Source: Paenibacillus sp. PastM-3 (lineage in GTDB: Bacteria; Bacillota; Bacilli; Paenibacillales; Paenibacillaceae). From it: 64,000 nucleotides of DNA. Made by a program: the position numbers and the translations under genes. This document shows positions 8,068 through 15,442 of this stretch, piece by piece. The stretch lies in the NCBI RefSeq assembly GCF_029893965.1, contig NZ_JARXXP010000008.1, forward strand, positions 62,001 to 126,000, written 5' to 3'. The number at the start of each line of letters is the position of its first letter. Positions within the stretch are counted from its first letter, which is position 1. The notes under the pieces are model-generated. The model did no database searches. It was not told the DNA's origin and was given only the letters and a program-made list of their open reading frames with translations.

Positions 8068-8682
8068 TTACTGGAAGCTGCGGCCCTGGTTCATTGATGA
8101 ACCGTAGCTCTGGTTCTGGCTGCCCATGGAGCCGATTGCTCCAAGGGTGCCGATCCGGCTGATCGACCCTGATGGGCTCATTGTGCTGCCTGAGCCGATG
8201 TTGTGCGACGGAATAGAATGCATTGAGGCATCAGCCGGAGTATGCTGCATGTGCATAGGCTGCTGATTCATAGATGAGCTGTAGGACGGAGTATATCCTT
8301 GAGCTCCTGTATGGTAGCTGGCAGCTCCGGTATTAAAATGCGGGAGCCCGGTATTGTAGCTCGGGTTTGTATTATATCCCGGGTTTGTGTTATAGCCCGG
8401 ATTTGTATTATAGCTGAGAGCCTGCGAGCTCTGCTCCAGTTGTCTCAAGGTTTGAGTAACCTGCTGCAGCTGCTGGACAGCGGTACTGTGACCCTGCAGC
8501 GCCTGCTGGATCACCTGGCTTGCTTTGTGCTCGCGCTGAGCCAGTTCCTCCAGTTTGGCCGCGTTTTGCTGCTCCTGCTGGAGAAGCTGCTGGTAGTTCT
8601 GGCTGGCCTGCTGAGTCTGGGCGACAAGCTGCTGAATAATGGATTCACACTGGTTGATCTGGCTGGAAAGATTTGAATTCAA
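8068..8682 (-). CDS. Gln-rich coiled-coil protein with YNTNPG repeats, function unknown
   Basis: 204 residues starting at TTG 8682, eight bases after AAGGAGG. The open frame extends 70 codons further upstream but has no ribosome site there. The first 100 residues are heptad-like and rich in Gln (QQLVAQTQQASQNYQQLLQQ), a likely coiled coil. The middle has four tandem units SYNTNPG/GYNTNPG/GYNTNPS/SYNTG. The C-terminus is rich in Ser, Met, Gln and Gly. There is no signal peptide or membrane segment. Gln- and Tyr-rich low-complexity proteins of this sort are common among spore surface proteins, but nothing here proves that role. Confidence 0.7.
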   Translation of the reverse strand: MNSNLSSQINQCESIIQQLVAQTQQASQNYQQLLQQEQQNAAKLEELAQREHKASQVIQQALQGHSTAVQQLQQVTQTLRQLEQSSQALSYNTNPGYNTNPGYNTNPSYNTGLPHFNTGAASYHTGAQGYTPSYSSSMNQQPMHMQHTPADASMHSIPSHNIGSGSTMSPSGSISRIGTLGAIGSMGSQNQSYGSSMNQGRSFQ

Positions 8683-8880
8683 AGTCGTTGCCTCCTTGGC
8701 AGTTTCGGTTTGGTAATGCAGGCTTATTATCTCTGGAGGGTGCGCTGAATATTCAAGAACATGATTGTGCGGACAAGCCGGATTAAATAGGTACGGGCTG
8801 CTCTGCAACTTATCGGGGGTAATATCGTCTATGTATAAAAGAGTTTTCCAGAATAACCCATAACGTGGAGGTGGGGCAAC

Positions 8881-9798
8881 ATGAAAGGGCAAGAAACCGC
8901 CCGATTTAACAGAAGCAGAAGGCTGCCGGGTATCAAGCTGACGCTGGTTTTTTTACTGTTGTTTACGGCTTGTTTTCCCGGATTGGCATCAGCAGCAGCG
9001 GCAGGTTCGGCAGCGTCCTCAGAGCTGATCGTCGTCAACAAAAAAACGAACACTCTGGGCTTTTTTAGCGGCGGAAAGCTGGAAAAGGTATTTCCAGTCG
9101 CAACAGGTAAAACGAAGAATCTGACCCCGGAGGGAACGTTCCGGATTGTGCTAAAAGCCAAGAACAGGCCTTATTATAAAGAGAATATCCCCGGCGGCGA
9201 TCCGGCTAATCCGCTCGGCGACCGCTGGCTGGGGCTCGAAGTGAACGGTACGTATGGTACCACCTATGCCATTCACGGGAATAACAATGAATCTTCGATC
9301 GGCAAATATGTCAGCGCAGGCTGCATCCGGATGCATAACGACGATATCCACTGGTTATATCCGAAGGTGGCCAAGAACACAACGGTCATCATTACAACCT
9401 CCAGCCTCGATCTCAAAAGCATTGCCGCAAAACATGGATATTCCGTCGGCCCCACTAAACTGGCAGGCGCTTTTATCGTGGATGGAGAGACGGTTAAGGT
9501 AAAGGAATCCTTCGTACTGGAGAATTCGCGGGTCTACATTCCTCTGCGGGAGTCGGTCGCACTTCTTGGGGGGAGTCTGAAGCAGGAGCCGGGTACCGGC
9601 TCGCTGATTATTACAATAGGCAGTTATACAGCAGTCCATAAGCCGCTAAGCAGCACGGCTAAGGTGAACGGCAAGGAGGTAGACATCCTGGCCTCCCAAA
9701 ATGTAAACGGCCGTCTCTATATTCCGCTAAGCAGCCTGACCCCGCTGTTCGGTTTAACCTTCGCGTGGAACGCCAAGGAGGGGACAGTGAAGCTGTAA
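8881..9798 (+). CDS. L,D-transpeptidase (YkuD) with C-terminal copper-amine-oxidase-like domain
   Basis: 305 residues, exported. The start at 8881 follows GGAGGTGG. The signal peptide is LTLVFLLLFTACFPGLASA (residues about 20-38). The YkuD catalytic domain covers about 46-175, with the His-Gly-Asn at 132-134 and the nucleophile motif SAGCIRMHNDD (Cys148, Arg150). This enzyme class cross-links peptidoglycan peptides or exchanges D-amino acids outside the membrane. A copper-amine-oxidase N-terminal-like domain (VYIPLRESVALLGGSL ... LYIPLSSLTPLFG) fills about 195-305; in Firmicutes it is a wall- or protein-binding module, not an oxidase. A bidirectional hairpin follows. Confidence 0.92.
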   Translation: MKGQETARFNRSRRLPGIKLTLVFLLLFTACFPGLASAAAAGSAASSELIVVNKKTNTLGFFSGGKLEKVFPVATGKTKNLTPEGTFRIVLKAKNRPYYKENIPGGDPANPLGDRWLGLEVNGTYGTTYAIHGNNNESSIGKYVSAGCIRMHNDDIHWLYPKVAKNTTVIITTSSLDLKSIAAKHGYSVGPTKLAGAFIVDGETVKVKESFVLENSRVYIPLRESVALLGGSLKQEPGTGSLIITIGSYTAVHKPLSSTAKVNGKEVDILASQNVNGRLYIPLSSLTPLFGLTFAWNAKEGTVKL

Positions 9799-9855
9799 GA
9801 GCAGTGCTCACAAGCCTTAGCTGGACTTAGAATGTCTGATATTTAGTTGTTTAAT

Positions 9856-9932
9856 AAAAACGCCGCGTCTTTCGGAATCTTATTACCCTTCTACGGGCAA
9901 TTGAGCGAATTCGGAAAGGAAGCGGCGTTTTT
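9856..9932. terminator. Bidirectional terminator between convergent genes
   Basis: AAAAACGCCGC (9856-9866) pairs with GCGGCGTTTTT (9922-9932). Inner bases TTTC/GAAA extend the stem around a long loop. It serves the transpeptidase gene and the BadF-type kinase gene. Confidence 0.75.
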
Positions 9933-9941
9933 CAATTCGCT

Positions 9942-10985
9942 TTATAATTCCGCTGGATCAGACGGAGCTTCGTGTTCAAGCGCTTGCCGGAGCAGCAGGC
10001 CGCTGGGCTGCAGACGGCGGATGACCTCGGCTGTAACCGGCAGTCCCGCTTGCTCCAGCGCATACAGCACTGCTCCCGCCGAGGGAGGTAGCTGCGGCGT
10101 TACAACCCTATATTGTTTATTGGACGGCTTCATCAGCTCTTCCCGCAGCCTTACCTGAAAATAGCTGCTGCCTGCTACACTTCCGATAAAAGCAACCGGT
10201 ACATTGTCCTGCTTGAAGGAAGCGCCCAGCAGTTCAATGCCGGTTTTCATCTGCCGGATCGCGCTGCTGCAGACCCGGATCGAGGCAGCGCTCCCGAGCG
10301 CTGCCTCTTCGGTGACTGCCGGCGCGAACCGGCCGAAGCAGCGGTCCCGGGCTTTGCGGTCAGCATCAAAGCCGCCGGAAGCCAGGTTATAGAGCTCGGT
10401 GACGGTGGTCACCTTCCAATGCTCCAGCATTCTTGCAATAAGCCGCTCATCGCTGGCGTCCCTACGGCCGGCCAGCACCTCAAAAACCGCCTCATAGCCA
10501 AGCAGCCGGGCAGCACTGGCTGCATAATGATGAAAATCATAATTGCGCAGATACCGTCCTTCCTCATTGATTGCGATCAGAATCGAGCCGGTGCCAGCGA
10601 TGGCAACAATGCCGGGCCGGGCAAGATGTGCCCCGTAGTGGGCAATGACCGCATCATTCACATGCCATCTGGGACAGGCTAAGCCCGGGACCGCTGTCAG
10701 CGGAGTAATCCATTCCAGATCCTCCGGCGAATCATAGCCGGCAATGCCGGCGGCAAGTCCGGCAACCCGGCCGGCCTCAATCTTGCCACGGTTCATTACG
10801 TCCTCTATAGCGGATTGTACATTCATTTGAACAGAAGAGTCCCTGTAAATTGAAGCGCTTCCTTTAATGCTGTGGGCAAGTATGTTTCCTTGAATATCTG
10901 CGGCAATGACCCGGGTATGTGTCCCTCCGCCATCTATTCCGATTACAACATCCTTCTGCTGCACTGCGGACATCCTCTCATTCAT
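9942..10985 (-). CDS. BadF/BadG/BcrA/BcrD-type ATPase, probable N-acetylglucosamine kinase
   Basis: About 347 residues of the ASKHA (actin-like ATPase) fold. The phosphate-1 loop VVIGIDGGGTHTRV is near the N-terminus, HVNDAVIAHYGAH contains the catalytic-type Asp, and the phosphate-2 loop IVAIAGTGSILIA follows; a later FIGSVAGS segment fits the adenosine motif. Bacterial members of this group phosphorylate N-acetylglucosamine in cell-wall recycling or act on related amino sugars; the exact sugar cannot be read from the sequence. The start is uncertain: ATG 10985, ATG 10973 (GAGAGG immediately before it) and TTG 11015 are all possible. It stands alone, convergent with the L,D-transpeptidase. 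Confidence 0.8.
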   Translation of the reverse strand: MNERMSAVQQKDVVIGIDGGGTHTRVIAADIQGNILAHSIKGSASIYRDSSVQMNVQSAIEDVMNRGKIEAGRVAGLAAGIAGYDSPEDLEWITPLTAVPGLACPRWHVNDAVIAHYGAHLARPGIVAIAGTGSILIAINEEGRYLRNYDFHHYAASAARLLGYEAVFEVLAGRRDASDERLIARMLEHWKVTTVTELYNLASGGFDADRKARDRCFGRFAPAVTEEAALGSAASIRVCSSAIRQMKTGIELLGASFKQDNVPVAFIGSVAGSSYFQVRLREELMKPSNKQYRVVTPQLPPSAGAVLYALEQAGLPVTAEVIRRLQPSGLLLRQALEHEAPSDPAEL

Positions 10986-11143
10986 TTTAGAACAGCATAC
11001 TATATTTAGCTGCAAAATAAATGTGCCAAGCTGTGCAAATTATGCCTGTATCACTCCTGTGATGCCCTTGGTGGAGAAGAGCCCCGCAGAAATGGTATAA
11101 TTTTCACCAGTATATGCGTTATGAAACTGGGAGGCCTGAAACA

Positions 11144-12073
11144 ATGAGCGAGCAGCTTGTGGAACAGCTGGAATTATGGCACGAAGAAGACGAATTTGAG
11201 GAAATTGTGGATGCGGTGCTGGAAATACCCGGGGAAGACCGGGATTATACGCTGGTCAGCCATTTAGGCAGAGCGCTGCTTAACCTTGAGCGTTACGAAG
11301 AGGCGCTGGAGCAGTTGATGTCCGTTGAGGAGGAAGGCGAAGATGATCCGCTCTGGCATTACCGTGTCGGGTTTTCTTATTATTATCTGAAGCAGTATGA
11401 CAAAGCTGTAAGCGCATTTGAAACGGCCGACCGGCTCGATCCTGAAGACGAGGATACACTGGAGTTTCTGGCACTCAGCCGGCGCAAAGCTGCTAAGAAA
11501 GCAGCCAAAGCAGCCGCAGCAGAAGCATCCGCCAAAAAAACGACCGGCTTGCGTCCCCTGCCGAAGTTCGATGGCGCTAATTTCTGGGCGGACAGCACAG
11601 AAGAGCAGGAGGACTATGTGTCTGAGCCGCTTACGGACGGGCTGCTTGAATCGGTGGAAGAACAGCTGGTCTTCAAGCTGCCGGCCTTCTACATTGCCAT
11701 GATGAAACAGCAGAACGGCGGTATTCCCCGTAATACCCAATATCCGCTGGGCAACCAGGCTGCTGAAGCAGGCAAGGATCACATTGAGATCTCCGGCATC
11801 CGTGGCATCGGCCGGACCAAGAAATACTCCCTTTGCGGTGAGCAGGGCAGCCTGGCTGTCATGGATAAATGGAACTATCCTGAATTCGGCGTGGTCATCT
11901 GCGATGCGCCGTCGGCCGATCAAGGGGTTGTCATGCTCGACTATCGGCCTGCCGGCAATGACGGGGAGCCGGAAGTGGTCTATGTTGATCTGGCGAATAA
12001 CCGTAAGGTTACTTTTTTGGCCAAGAATGTGGAGACCTTTATCCGCGGCTTAGTGAGTGCAGAGCTTGCTTAG
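11144..12073 (+). CDS. TPR and SMI1/KNR4 (SUKH) domain fusion protein
   Basis: 309 residues; ATG 11144 nine bases after GGGAGG. Residues about 30-125 hold TPR-like helices (LGRALLNLERYEEALEQL, then WHYRVGFSYYYLKQYDKAVS). An Ala/Lys-rich helix follows at about 128-145. Residues about 165-305 match the SUKH fold: LVFKLPAFYIAMMKQQNGG (the usual LP..Y..F...NGG pattern), GIRGIG, and FGVVICDAPSADQGVVMLDY. SUKH domains occur in immunity proteins against contact-dependent toxins and in cytosolic scaffold proteins; no toxin gene is adjacent, so a housekeeping or orphan immunity role is open. It is a single gene followed by a terminator. Confidence 0.82.
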   Translation: MSEQLVEQLELWHEEDEFEEIVDAVLEIPGEDRDYTLVSHLGRALLNLERYEEALEQLMSVEEEGEDDPLWHYRVGFSYYYLKQYDKAVSAFETADRLDPEDEDTLEFLALSRRKAAKKAAKAAAAEASAKKTTGLRPLPKFDGANFWADSTEEQEDYVSEPLTDGLLESVEEQLVFKLPAFYIAMMKQQNGGIPRNTQYPLGNQAAEAGKDHIEISGIRGIGRTKKYSLCGEQGSLAVMDKWNYPEFGVVICDAPSADQGVVMLDYRPAGNDGEPEVVYVDLANNRKVTFLAKNVETFIRGLVSAELA

Positions 12074-12124
12074 CCTCCAGAGGTATGGGAGCATAGTATG
12101 CTGCCGGAGTATTATAGTTTAGAG

Positions 12125-12160
12125 ACGGTTCCCGGGGTCCATCCGGGAGCCGTTTTTTTT
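12125..12160 (+). terminator. Terminator of the TPR-SUKH gene
   Basis: ACGGTTCCCGG pairs with CCGGGAGCCGT (one G-U pair), followed by TTTTTTTT. Confidence 0.85.
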
Positions 12161-12259
12161 ATATTACTCAGAAGGATCAATGACTGCAATATAGAAATAT
12201 ATGTAAACCAATCTCAATGAACGGTCACCGAATTAATCAGTTTAAGAAAGGAGCCTGAC

Positions 12260-12745
12260 ATGCTAACATACCGCCGTCTTGAAGCTGAAGATTTAAACAC
12301 CATTTGTACATTTCCCCGGGATGAAGAAGAACTTTACTGTGTCAGCCCAAAATTCAGCTATCCGCTGACACCGGAGCAGATTATGAAGGTACTGGAGGGG
12401 CGGTTTAACCCGACGGTAATTGTGGCTGAAGACCGGCGGCAGCCGCTGGCCTACGCGAATCTATACGATAAGGATGAGGAGCAGCATACCTGCTGGCTGG
12501 GGAATGTCGTTGTCAGACCCGGATACAGGGGATCGGGAGTGGCCTCCTTTTTGCTGGAATCGATGATGCAACAGGCCAGCAATGAGCATGACATTCAAAC
12601 GTTAAAACTATACTGCCATAACATTAATACCAGAGCGCTCCTTTTTTACTGTAAACACGGCTTCACTCCCTGCGGGTCCAAGGTAATGACATATTTCAAC
12701 CGGGGGAAGATTGTAGGGATTGAGATGTTTAAAAAGCTTGATTAA
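12260..12745 (+). CDS. GNAT-family N-acetyltransferase
   Basis: 161 residues starting at ATG 12260 behind AAAGGAGC. The GNAT fold is shown by the strand and acetyl-CoA loop NVVVRPGYRGSGVASFLLE (about residues 81-99, the R/QxxGxG/A signature) and the C-terminal NTRALLFYCKHGF motif typical of small-molecule or peptide acetyltransferases. The substrate is not predictable. The methyltransferase gene begins 12 bases downstream, so the two are probably one transcript. Confidence 0.85.
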   Translation: MLTYRRLEAEDLNTICTFPRDEEELYCVSPKFSYPLTPEQIMKVLEGRFNPTVIVAEDRRQPLAYANLYDKDEEQHTCWLGNVVVRPGYRGSGVASFLLESMMQQASNEHDIQTLKLYCHNINTRALLFYCKHGFTPCGSKVMTYFNRGKIVGIEMFKKLD

Positions 12746-12757
12746 GGAGCGGTTGCT

Positions 12758-13537
12758 ATGCCTATCAACTTTCACGACAGCAGCAATAAGCGGACCTATA
12801 CTGCCAGGAATGCCGAAGCCGGATGGCTGGAACGGATCAGCCCATATATCGCTCCCGCTGGAAAGCGGATTCTGGATCTTGGCTGCGGCGGGGGAATTTA
12901 TTCGAAGGTGCTGGCGCAGGCTGGAGCAGAGCATGTAACGGGGATGGACTTTTCTGCGGAGATGCTTGAAGGTGCGGCTGAATATTGCGCTGGAATGCCC
13001 AATCTTACTTTTATGCAAGGCAGTGCCTGGAACACGGGTCTACCCGGCCAATTCTGCGATCTGCTGCTGGAGCGGGCCCTGATTCATCATATTGCTGAAC
13101 TGGCACCCTGCTTTAAGGAAGCGCATCGTGTACTTAAGCCGGGAGGGCGCTTTATTATCCAGGACCGTACGCCGGAGGATTGTCTGCTGGCGGGGAGTCC
13201 GGAGCATATCCGGGGCTATTTTTTTGAAAAGTTTCCGCGGCTGAGAGAGTTAGAGAGCAGGAGGAGGCATTCCGGTGAGGAAGTAGCTTTGCAACTGCGA
13301 GAGACAGGGTTTCAGCGGGTTGCAAGCTTCGGCTTTTGGGAGACCCGAAAGATTTTTGGAAGCTTCCCCGAGCTGCAGCAGGATTTGCTGAACCGGACGG
13401 GCCGTTCGATTCTGCATGAGCTCTCTGATCCTGAACTCCATGCTTTAGTTGAATACATACATGAACAGCTGGCTGAAGGCAGCGGCAGGATTCAGGAGAA
13501 GGACAGATGGACCGTCTGGATTGCTCAAAAAATGTAG
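12758..13537 (+). CDS. Class I SAM-dependent methyltransferase
   Basis: 259 residues; ATG 12758 after AAGGAG. Motif I is RILDLGCGGGIYSKVLAQAG at about 37-56, the acidic post-I residue is in VTGMDFSAEML, and motif III-like RVLKPGGRFIIQD lies at about 128-140. This is the general UbiE/Methyltransf_11 arrangement. The acceptor is unknown. It is probably co-transcribed with the acetyltransferase just upstream. Confidence 0.85.
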   Translation: MPINFHDSSNKRTYTARNAEAGWLERISPYIAPAGKRILDLGCGGGIYSKVLAQAGAEHVTGMDFSAEMLEGAAEYCAGMPNLTFMQGSAWNTGLPGQFCDLLLERALIHHIAELAPCFKEAHRVLKPGGRFIIQDRTPEDCLLAGSPEHIRGYFFEKFPRLRELESRRRHSGEEVALQLRETGFQRVASFGFWETRKIFGSFPELQQDLLNRTGRSILHELSDPELHALVEYIHEQLAEGSGRIQEKDRWTVWIAQKM

Positions 13538-13614
13538 ACATTTTCCTATTATTGATATGATTTTTGTGATCAAACCGAGCATCTGCGGTGTTCTGTCAGG
13601 GAGCTGTGATTGTG

Positions 13615-13644
13615 TTGACATATCGAGATTTTTCGATCTATAAT
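13615..13644 (+). promoter_or_regulatory. Consensus sigma-A promoter with operator, leaderless start for the ArsR gene
   Basis: TTGACA (13615-13620), an 18-bp spacer, and TATAAT (13639-13644). The spacer contains the inverted repeat ATCGA-GATTTT-TCGAT. The -10 box ends 6 bases before the ATG, which places the expected transcription start on the start codon. The 24-bp block 13621-13644 recurs at 14000-14023 with 20 of 24 identical bases, so it is probably the ArsR protein's own operator. Confidence 0.8.
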
Positions 13645-13650
13645 ACCCTC

Positions 13651-13965
13651 ATGAAACCAATTGATGTCTTCAAAGCTCTATCGAACGAAACCCGGCTAAA
13701 CATATTGCAGTGGTTGAAGGAACCTGAGAAGCATTTTCCGAAACAAGGTGCTCACTTGCCGAAGGAGGTAAGTTATAAAGGCGGAGTATGTGTAGGGGAT
13801 ATCCAGGAAAAAGCGAATGCTTCCCAATCCACGGTTTCACACTACCTGAATATGATGCAGAAAGCGGGTCTACTCGAATCTGTCCGTCACGGTCAATGGA
13901 CGTATTACCGGCGCAACGAAGAAGTCATTCGCCAGATTGCTGATTATTTTGAAACAGAGATATAA
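13651..13965 (+). CDS. ArsR-family transcriptional regulator
   Basis: 104 residues, winged helix. MKPIDVFKALSNETRLNILQ is the standard ArsR N-terminus, and the recognition helix is ASQSTVSHYLNMMQKAGLLE near 62-81, followed by the wing RHGQWTYYRRN. No ribosome binding site precedes ATG 13651, and the promoter position predicts a leaderless mRNA. Cys residues of the classic metal motif ELCVCD are absent; VCVGDI occupies that region, so a metal signal is not evident. Next to it are two YdcZ-type transporter genes behind a matching operator, so it probably represses itself and them. Confidence 0.88.
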   Translation: MKPIDVFKALSNETRLNILQWLKEPEKHFPKQGAHLPKEVSYKGGVCVGDIQEKANASQSTVSHYLNMMQKAGLLESVRHGQWTYYRRNEEVIRQIADYFETEI

Positions 13966-13999
13966 GGGCGTGAACCATTTCTGTTTCTTCAGCCTAATA

Positions 14000-14023
14000 T
14001 ATCGATATTTCTAGATATATAAT
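14000..14023 (+). promoter_or_regulatory. Second ArsR-type operator overlapping the -10 box of the transporter pair
   Basis: This block matches 13621-13644 at 20 of 24 positions and ends in TATAAT (14018-14023). The -35 region (CTAATA, 13994-13999) is weak. Confidence 0.65.
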
Positions 14024-14053
14024 TATAAAGATATAAAGGGGAGAAACACCACA

Positions 14054-14485
14054 ATGTTACGTTATTTTGCGTATGTATTGGCTTTATTAGCAGGAGCGGC
14101 ACTCAGTTTTGAAGGAGCCATATACGGTGAGTTAGGAAAGCACATCGGTGAGCTGGAGACCAGTTTTTATAATTTCTTTATGGGCTCCATCATTATGGCG
14201 TTACTCTGGATTTTCTTCGGTAAAGGTAAAATTTCATATGTAGTTCAAGCGCCCAAATGGACGATGCTCGGAGGGGTTTTAGGGGTTGTCTATTTAACTT
14301 CAATTGTAATCAGTGTTCCGTTTGCAGGTGTTGGCCTTACGATGGCAGCTATCATAATCGGGCAAATGGTCATGAGTATGGTTATTGAACATTTTGGCTG
14401 GCTGGGCAGCATGAAGACCAAAATCAATAAAGAAAAAATATTTGCCCTGATCTCAATGGTGATTTCACTCATTCTAATTAACTAG
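14054..14485 (+). CDS. DMT-superfamily YdcZ (DUF606) membrane protein, first of a pair
   Basis: 143 residues with about five hydrophobic helices. The ATG at 14054 follows AAGGGGAG. The N-terminal half resembles the second gene of the pair (GAALSFEGAIYGELGKHIGELETSFYNF versus GGITLSAQSSINGTLSRNAGTLETTLLTF), the typical DUF606 half-transporter pattern. Such proteins are thought to work as pairs in the membrane; the substrate is unknown. It is 11 bases upstream of its partner and downstream of the ArsR gene. Confidence 0.85.
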   Translation: MLRYFAYVLALLAGAALSFEGAIYGELGKHIGELETSFYNFFMGSIIMALLWIFFGKGKISYVVQAPKWTMLGGVLGVVYLTSIVISVPFAGVGLTMAAIIIGQMVMSMVIEHFGWLGSMKTKINKEKIFALISMVISLILIN

Positions 14486-14496
14486 GAGGCCCTAAC

Positions 14497-14970
14497 TTGA
14501 TCATTCTCATCATTTTATTTACTTTATTAGGCGGAATCACATTAAGCGCCCAATCTTCCATCAATGGTACGTTGAGCCGGAATGCCGGAACCCTTGAAAC
14601 CACACTGTTAACCTTTGTAACCGGAACGCTGTTCCTTGCAGTCGTTATTGTCTTTTTTGGACAAGGGAATCTGTCGGCGATATTTGAAGCACCTAAGTGG
14701 CAGCTAAGCGCTGCATTTTTGGGCACAATGTATTTATTGTTGACTGTAATGGCTGTGCCGCGGATAGGGGTTATCGCAACAAACATTGCCGGGATTATCG
14801 GCCAGCTTGTCACTGGCATTTTTATTGACAACTTCGGGTGGTTTAATAGTTTAGTCCTGCCCCTAGATTGGAGGCGTTTAGCAGCGATGCTCTTTATGCT
14901 GATTGCCCTTTATTTTGTTTATAAAGGTAATAAACGCTCAGGTGATGAAGCTCAGATGAAAACAGTGTAG
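14497..14970 (+). CDS. DMT-superfamily YdcZ (DUF606) membrane protein, second of a pair
   Basis: 157 residues, TTG start at 14497 seven bases after AGGAGG. Five predicted membrane helices; conserved SLSRNAGTLET-like segment, PKWQLSAAFLG, IGVIATNIAGIIGQLVTG and DNFGW, all paralleled in the upstream gene. It probably assembles with that protein into one small exporter under ArsR control. No clear terminator follows. Confidence 0.85.
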   Translation: MIILIILFTLLGGITLSAQSSINGTLSRNAGTLETTLLTFVTGTLFLAVVIVFFGQGNLSAIFEAPKWQLSAAFLGTMYLLLTVMAVPRIGVIATNIAGIIGQLVTGIFIDNFGWFNSLVLPLDWRRLAAMLFMLIALYFVYKGNKRSGDEAQMKTV

Positions 14971-15350
14971 TATAGCGGGTTTTAACATTGAATCTGCTAC
15001 TGCTCCGGCTTACCCGGCAAAAACAATTATAATCGTTCTTAACCTTATCTTTGCCGCGCAGATTGTTTATATTATAAGTATTACTGATTTCGGACAATAC
15101 GGAGGACACCGGCTGATGAATAACTAACACGTTTCCTATACAATGACCCATTTACTTGTGATGTGCATAAGCATGCCACGGGACACCTGCTACTCAGGGT
15201 GGACGGTCAGGGATACGTGTGTCTGCCGGGACTCATGCGATACAGAAATTTGGCTGGCAAAAGATTGACGATGCGCCTTGAGCTATTTACAGGGGGATGT
15301 CTGTCCTGCCGCTTCATTCCTGTACGCTGCTCCCTTCATACGTTTCCTGT
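14971..15350. other. Long leader/intergenic region before the ABC-F gene
   Basis: No convincing protein gene. A possible promoter is weak (TTGACG at 15265-15270 with a poor -10). A 49-codon frame opens at ATG 15297 and ends at the TGA 15444-15446, overlapping the ABC-F start codon; its only Shine-Dalgarno-like run (AGGGGG) directly abuts the ATG, so translation is doubtful. Confidence 0.4.
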
Positions 15351-15377
15351 ACCGCAGCCTGCTGGCTGCGGTTTTTT
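15351..15377 (+). terminator. Terminator-like hairpin in the leader of the ABC-F gene (possible attenuator)
   Basis: ACCGCAGCC (15351-15359) pairs with GGCTGCGGT (15364-15372), then TTTTTT. It lies 70 bases upstream of the ABC-F start with no gene ending just before it. A later GCGGCAGCC (about 15399-15407) could compete for the same GGCTGC strand. Confidence 0.6.
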
Positions 15378-15442
15378 GCTGCTGTTTCTGTAACGGATGC
15401 GGCAGCCAGCCTTGGAGCTAATAAGGAAGCGGAGGAATTTAT

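Noticed and set aside
9847..10158. 103-codon frame across a terminator
   Set aside because: It begins in the bidirectional hairpin and is antisense to the BadF-type kinase gene.
15163..15393. 76-codon frame before the ABC-F gene
   Set aside because: No ribosome site, Cys-rich random-looking product, and it runs through the terminator-like hairpin.
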